The notes beneath the pieces are model-generated. The model ran no database searches and was not told the origin of the DNA. It worked only from the letters and a program-made list of their open reading frames with translations. A stretch of DNA of 64,000 bases from Thiopseudomonas alkaliphila (GTDB lineage Bacteria > Pseudomonadota > Gammaproteobacteria > Pseudomonadales > Pseudomonadaceae), in assembly GCF_001267175.1 (NCBI RefSeq), contig NZ_CP012358.1, positions 310,001-374,000 of the forward strand, in the 5' to 3' direction. The translations under genes and the position numbers were made by a program. Positions 61,136-64,000 of the stretch are shown piece after piece (position 1 is the first letter of the stretch; each line of letters starts with the position of its first letter).

Positions 61136-61713
61136 CCGGTATTTACCTAGTAGGGCTGGCGCTGACGTTCTGCAGCACTTCAAGGCGGGTATAATATTGG
61201 GATGTAAAAAACATCGATGAAGGTTGATTTAACCCTAAAATAAGCTTGTTTAGATTTGTTGAAAACAAGAGACACGGGCGAGTAAGAAGCTAGGGTTCAG
61301 CAACTGAAGCGAAGCCAATTTTTAGCTAGCCTAGCCCAAGGCTAAGCTATTTAGATTATTAAGGTAAGTGCTTGCATGATATGTCTCCGTGACGACCAAT
61401 TAAGGCTCACCAGCAAAGTGACCAAGCAATGGGTGGCGAGCTATGCACAGGTTGGTCGACCGAGATCACGGACCCGGCACACCCGAAGGTGTCCTGCGCA
61501 CAGCCCGCCATAAAGCAGGCACAAAAAAACCGCTATAGCGGTGATGTGCACCGTGAGATATTCGGGCGACCAAACCCGATCACTGAATTTGCAGTGACGC
61601 GCGCACTTTATGCATGCTCGTGGATTGTTGTCAATCCTAGTTATATAGCTAGCAGGATCTAGGTGAGTTATATTCATCAAGCATTATTTACATATTATTG
61701 GGGAGTGAAAGGA
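61136..61713. other. 578-base gap in the tail module
   Basis: No supported gene. A plus-strand ORF at 61429-61662 (77 codons) has no clear SD or domain. Paired segments such as AACCGCTATAGCGGT near 61529 could fold. Possibly a small RNA or the remains of an inserted gene. Confidence 0.4.
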
Positions 61714-62073
61714 ATGCAGTGTCCAAAGTGTGATTATGAGCCGACTGATTATGAGCAGAAAAGAAGCAAGGATCAGTGCCCTGAATGTGGGGTTTATTAC
61801 GCTAAGTTTGATGCGAAACAGGAAGCTAAGATAAAGGCAGAGAGCGAGCAGTCTCAGACGAAACTGACTCAACCCACTCCGTCGTACCAGCCAGTTAACA
61901 GAATTAGCATTAAAAATGCTAACCCAGTTGTAGTTGTTGATATTGAGATGACATTCTGGTCAATGGTTGTGTTTATGGTTAAGTGGGCGTTTGCATCAAT
62001 CCCTGCATTTATCATTATTATGGCAACTGTCGTTGTTGCTTCTAACATTTTAGGTGCGCTTATTGCTGGTTAA
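61714..62073 (+). CDS. Zinc-ribbon membrane protein before the tape measure gene
   Basis: 119 residues from ATG 61714 (upstream in-frame start at 61663 lacks an SD). N-terminal zinc ribbon MQCPKCDYEPTDYEQKR with CPECGVYYAKF, a Gln/Lys-rich linker, and one C-terminal TM helix (about 85-115, VVFMVKWAFASIPAFIIIMA). Genes of this plan are found before the tape measure gene in Pseudomonas prophages. Role unknown; perhaps superinfection control or a membrane-anchored sensor. Confidence 0.65.
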   Translation: MQCPKCDYEPTDYEQKRSKDQCPECGVYYAKFDAKQEAKIKAESEQSQTKLTQPTPSYQPVNRISIKNANPVVVVDIEMTFWSMVVFMVKWAFASIPAFIIIMATVVVASNILGALIAG

Positions 62074-62092
62074 CTTTTATATATTTACAACA

Positions 62093-62113
62093 CCCGCTTC
62101 GGCGGGTTTTTTT
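62093..62113 (+). terminator. Terminator before the tape measure gene
   Basis: CCCGC-TTCG-GCGGG, a stable UUCG-loop hairpin, followed by seven T. Confidence 0.9.
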
Positions 62114-62129
62114 ATGCCTGGAGTAAACC

Positions 62130-64000
62130 ATGAGCACTAGATCGCTAGGTCAGTTAACTCTTGATCTTATTGCAAAAGTTGGCGGTTTTACTGAACCCAT
62201 GGATAAAGCGGCTAGAAATGCACAGAAAAATGCAAAAGACATAGAGAACTCAGCAAATAAGGTGAAAAAATCTTCACTCGCTATGAAAACAGCATTGGCT
62301 GGTGTAGCTGCTGGGATTACCGCAAGTGCCTTTTCTGGTTGGATTAAAGGTTCGATTGATACAGCTAATGCTGCTTTAGATGTTGCTACTAAATTAGGCA
62401 CAACCACGAATGAGTTAAGCAAGCTGCGCTATGCCACTGCTCAAAGTGCAGGTATGGCAAATGGCGAGTTTGATATGGCTCTTCAGCGAATGACGCGAAG
62501 AGTTGCTGAAGCAGCCAAAGGAACTGGGGCTGCAGCTAAATCAATTCAGGAGTTAGGGTTAGATGCTCAACGGCTCTCCAAGCAAGACCCAGCAAAAACC
62601 TTTGTAGAGATTGTTGATGCATTATCTGAGCTTGATGAACACTCTGAGCGAGTACGCCACTCTTTTAAATTTTTTGATTCTGGCGGAGTAAAGATTGCAG
62701 CTGCTGCAGCTAGTGGTAAAGGAGCGATTAGTGATTTGGCGGATGAGGCAGAGCGTTTAGGTGGAGTCATTGATCATGATTTCGCCATTGCTGCGACTGA
62801 GTTTAATGCCAACTTAGGAAAAATGTCTCTCATTGGACAAGGTTTGTTTAATGAAATGGCTGCTAGATTGTTGCCAACATTGAACAAGTTGTCCGATGCG
62901 CTAGGCAGTGGAGGATTAAAGACTGTCGTTGATCAAGTTGTTAGTGGTACAGAAGTTCTAGCTGGCCTATTAATGACTCGCATGGTTGCATCGCTATTAA
63001 AAACAGGCGCCGCAGCATTAGTCGCTTCTAAGGATTTTGTCAGTCTGACAGCTAGCGGAGTACGAGCACAATTAGCACTGGCTGGCACTGAGCAAGCTTC
63101 ACGTAAAGCAACTTATGCACTAACTAGCTTAACTGTAACCGCCCGCGCTGCTAATGCGGCACTTGGGTTGGTTGGTGGGCCAACAGGCTTAGCTTTACTT
63201 GCTGGCTATGGCCTGTATAGCTTTGCTTCTAGTGCGAAGCAGACACGTGAAGATTTACAAAGCTTAGTGCCAGTGATGGATCAAGCGTTAGAAAAGCTAT
63301 CCACGATGGGAAGAGCAGCTCAGCTAGCTGAGTTAGATAAAAAACGTGAAGAATTAAACTCGGCAAAAGCTGAGCTTGAAAAAAGTTTAGGTAATACTGA
63401 GCGAGAAATTGAGCGTCGTTTAGCTTTTGCTTATAAGTCTGGGCTTAGCCCAGATGTTAGTGGTGGAGTTGCTGCATTAGAAGCTATATCCAAAGCCAGT
63501 AAAGATGTGCGAGCAAACGTAGAGGTCGACTTTGATGCTGTTGTAAGAGCTATTGAACAAGCCGACGACGTGTCAGAGCGTGGGGCTAAAAGTTTTATTG
63601 GCCTCATTGCCCAAGTGCAAAACATGATGGGTCCTGTGCGTACGCTAGAGCAAGATTATAAGCGAATGGAAGAAGCAATTAATGGGGCAACAAGTGCAGC
63701 GAATATAAGTAGTCATGTTCTAAGCAGTGTTGGCGAGCTGTATACAAAAATGTCGGGCGATTTGCAGGAGCGGATCGCTTTACTAGGCGTTACCAGTGAA
63801 GCAGAACGCTTTGCAATTCAGTATCGCTTAGGAAAGCACTCAGAGCTTAGTGAGAACGAGGCTGAATTGCTTAAGCAAGAGTATGCAAAGTTAGATGCTA
63901 AAGCAGCATCTTTAAAGAAACAGCAAGAGGTAGAGCAGGCAGCGCAACGTTATCGTAGTGAACTAAAAAATCAGAATAAAGAGCTTGAACGAGCAAAAAA
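62130..64000 (+). CDS. Tail tape measure protein, 5' part
   Basis: 623 codons to the window edge, from the ATG at 62130 (GGAG 7-10 bases upstream). N-terminus TRSLGQLTLDLIAKVGGFTE and AARNAQKNAKDIENSANKV are standard for tape measure proteins. Hydrophobic segments appear near residues 50-70 and 345-370 (AALGLVGGPTGLALLAGYGL), then long helices (RELDKKREELNSAK-type). It sets tail length and may enter the host membrane during DNA delivery. 3' end outside the window. Confidence 0.93.
   Translation, partial: MSTRSLGQLTLDLIAKVGGFTEPMDKAARNAQKNAKDIENSANKVKKSSLAMKTALAGVAAGITASAFSGWIKGSIDTANAALDVATKLGTTTNELSKLRYATAQSAGMANGEFDMALQRMTRRVAEAAKGTGAAAKSIQELGLDAQRLSKQDPAKTFVEIVDALSELDEHSERVRHSFKFFDSGGVKIAAAAASGKGAISDLADEAERLGGVIDHDFAIAATEFNANLGKMSLIGQGLFNEMAARLLPTLNKLSDALGSGGLKTVVDQVVSGTEVLAGLLMTRMVASLLKTGAAALVASKDFVSLTASGVRAQLALAGTEQASRKATYALTSLTVTARAANAALGLVGGPTGLALLAGYGLYSFASSAKQTREDLQSLVPVMDQALEKLSTMGRAAQLAELDKKREELNSAKAELEKSLGNTEREIERRLAFAYKSGLSPDVSGGVAALEAISKASKDVRANVEVDFDAVVRAIEQADDVSERGAKSFIGLIAQVQNMMGPVRTLEQDYKRMEEAINGATSAANISSHVLSSVGELYTKMSGDLQERIALLGVTSEAERFAIQYRLGKHSELSENEAELLKQEYAKLDAKAASLKKQQEVEQAAQRYRSELKNQNKELERAK

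Larger units (their letters stand above)
29699..64000. mobile_element. Lambda/HK97-type prophage (left end to window edge)
   Basis: Continuous phage content: integrase and excisionase at attL, a leftward early operon, a lambda-like immunity region, O/P replication genes, holin, HNH, terminase, portal, protease, capsid, connectors, tail tube, G/GT and tape measure. The rest of the tail, probably the lysis enzyme, and attR lie beyond 64000. No broken structural gene was seen in the part present, so the element may be intact. Confidence 0.93.

Noticed and set aside
61429..61662. Plus-strand ORF of 77 codons in the tail-module gap
   Set aside because: No SD, unusual composition and no domain; kept only as part of the described gap.

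Overview
The window reads as the chromosome of a gamma-proteobacterium of the Pseudomonadaceae (a Pseudomonas relative of moderate rather than high GC). The support is the gene order infC-rpmI-rplT-pheS-pheT-ihfA-MerR, the tusDCB-tusE cluster, and Pseudomonas-like prophage genes. Roughly the first 29.7 kb is host chromosome; from about 29.7 kb to the right edge is one large lambda/HK97-type prophage whose right end lies outside the window.

Host part. 1-4.7 kb: translation block (end of infC, rpmI, rplT, a strong terminator, then pheS-pheT behind a leader that can fold into a long hairpin next to the pheS ribosome-binding site, then ihfA and an overlapping MerR-type regulator). 5.1-6.5 kb: four overlapping genes tusD, tusC, tusB, tusE for tRNA 2-thiouridine formation. 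6.5-10.4 kb: glutathione reductase, a DJ-1/PfpI protein, an elongator tRNA-Met with a clear promoter, and a ferric-reductase-like membrane flavoprotein. 10.4-27.2 kb: a large minus-strand locus related to the poorly understood SrfABC genes. Order of transcription: SrfA-like membrane protein, SrfB actin/Hsp70-like ATPase, SrfC dynamin-like GTPase, a membrane protein, a secreted vWA protein, ABC ATPase, FtsX-like permease, SUMF1-type protein, two coiled-coil lipoproteins, a terminator, and a vWA protein whose front half resembles the SrfA-like protein. These look like parts of one envelope-spanning machine of unknown function. 27.5-29.2 kb: an SH3-domain exported protein and an isolated RpoS-like sigma factor.

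Prophage. The left junction is a 25-base tRNA/tmRNA 3' end (29699-29723) followed by integrase and excisionase. The leftward early operon (41.9 to 29.8 kb) carries a LuxR-type regulator, CsrA, a Com-Dam methylase pair, SSB and a guanidine exporter under a guanidine-II riboswitch. It also carries many small genes and a few rightward cargo genes. The control region at 41.9-44.5 kb has the order of the lambda immunity region: pL with three operator copies, a 4-TM RexB-like gene, a RexA-like gene, the CI-type repressor, three more operator copies with pR, and cro. Rightwards follow Rha, O- and P-like replication genes (O contains iterons, a likely origin), a second tyrosine recombinase, RusA, an AT-rich membrane protein, holin and HNH. 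Then comes an HK97-type head-tail module: TerS, TerL, portal, ClpP-like protease, major capsid, connectors, tail tube, G/GT chaperones with a lambda-type -1 slippery heptamer, and the start of the tape measure protein.

Main items for follow-up: the CI-RexA-RexB-like cassette with its operators, the SrfABC-like locus, the riboswitch-controlled guanidine exporter inside a prophage, and four AT-rich cargo genes of unknown function. All assignments come from reading the sequence; no database search was run.
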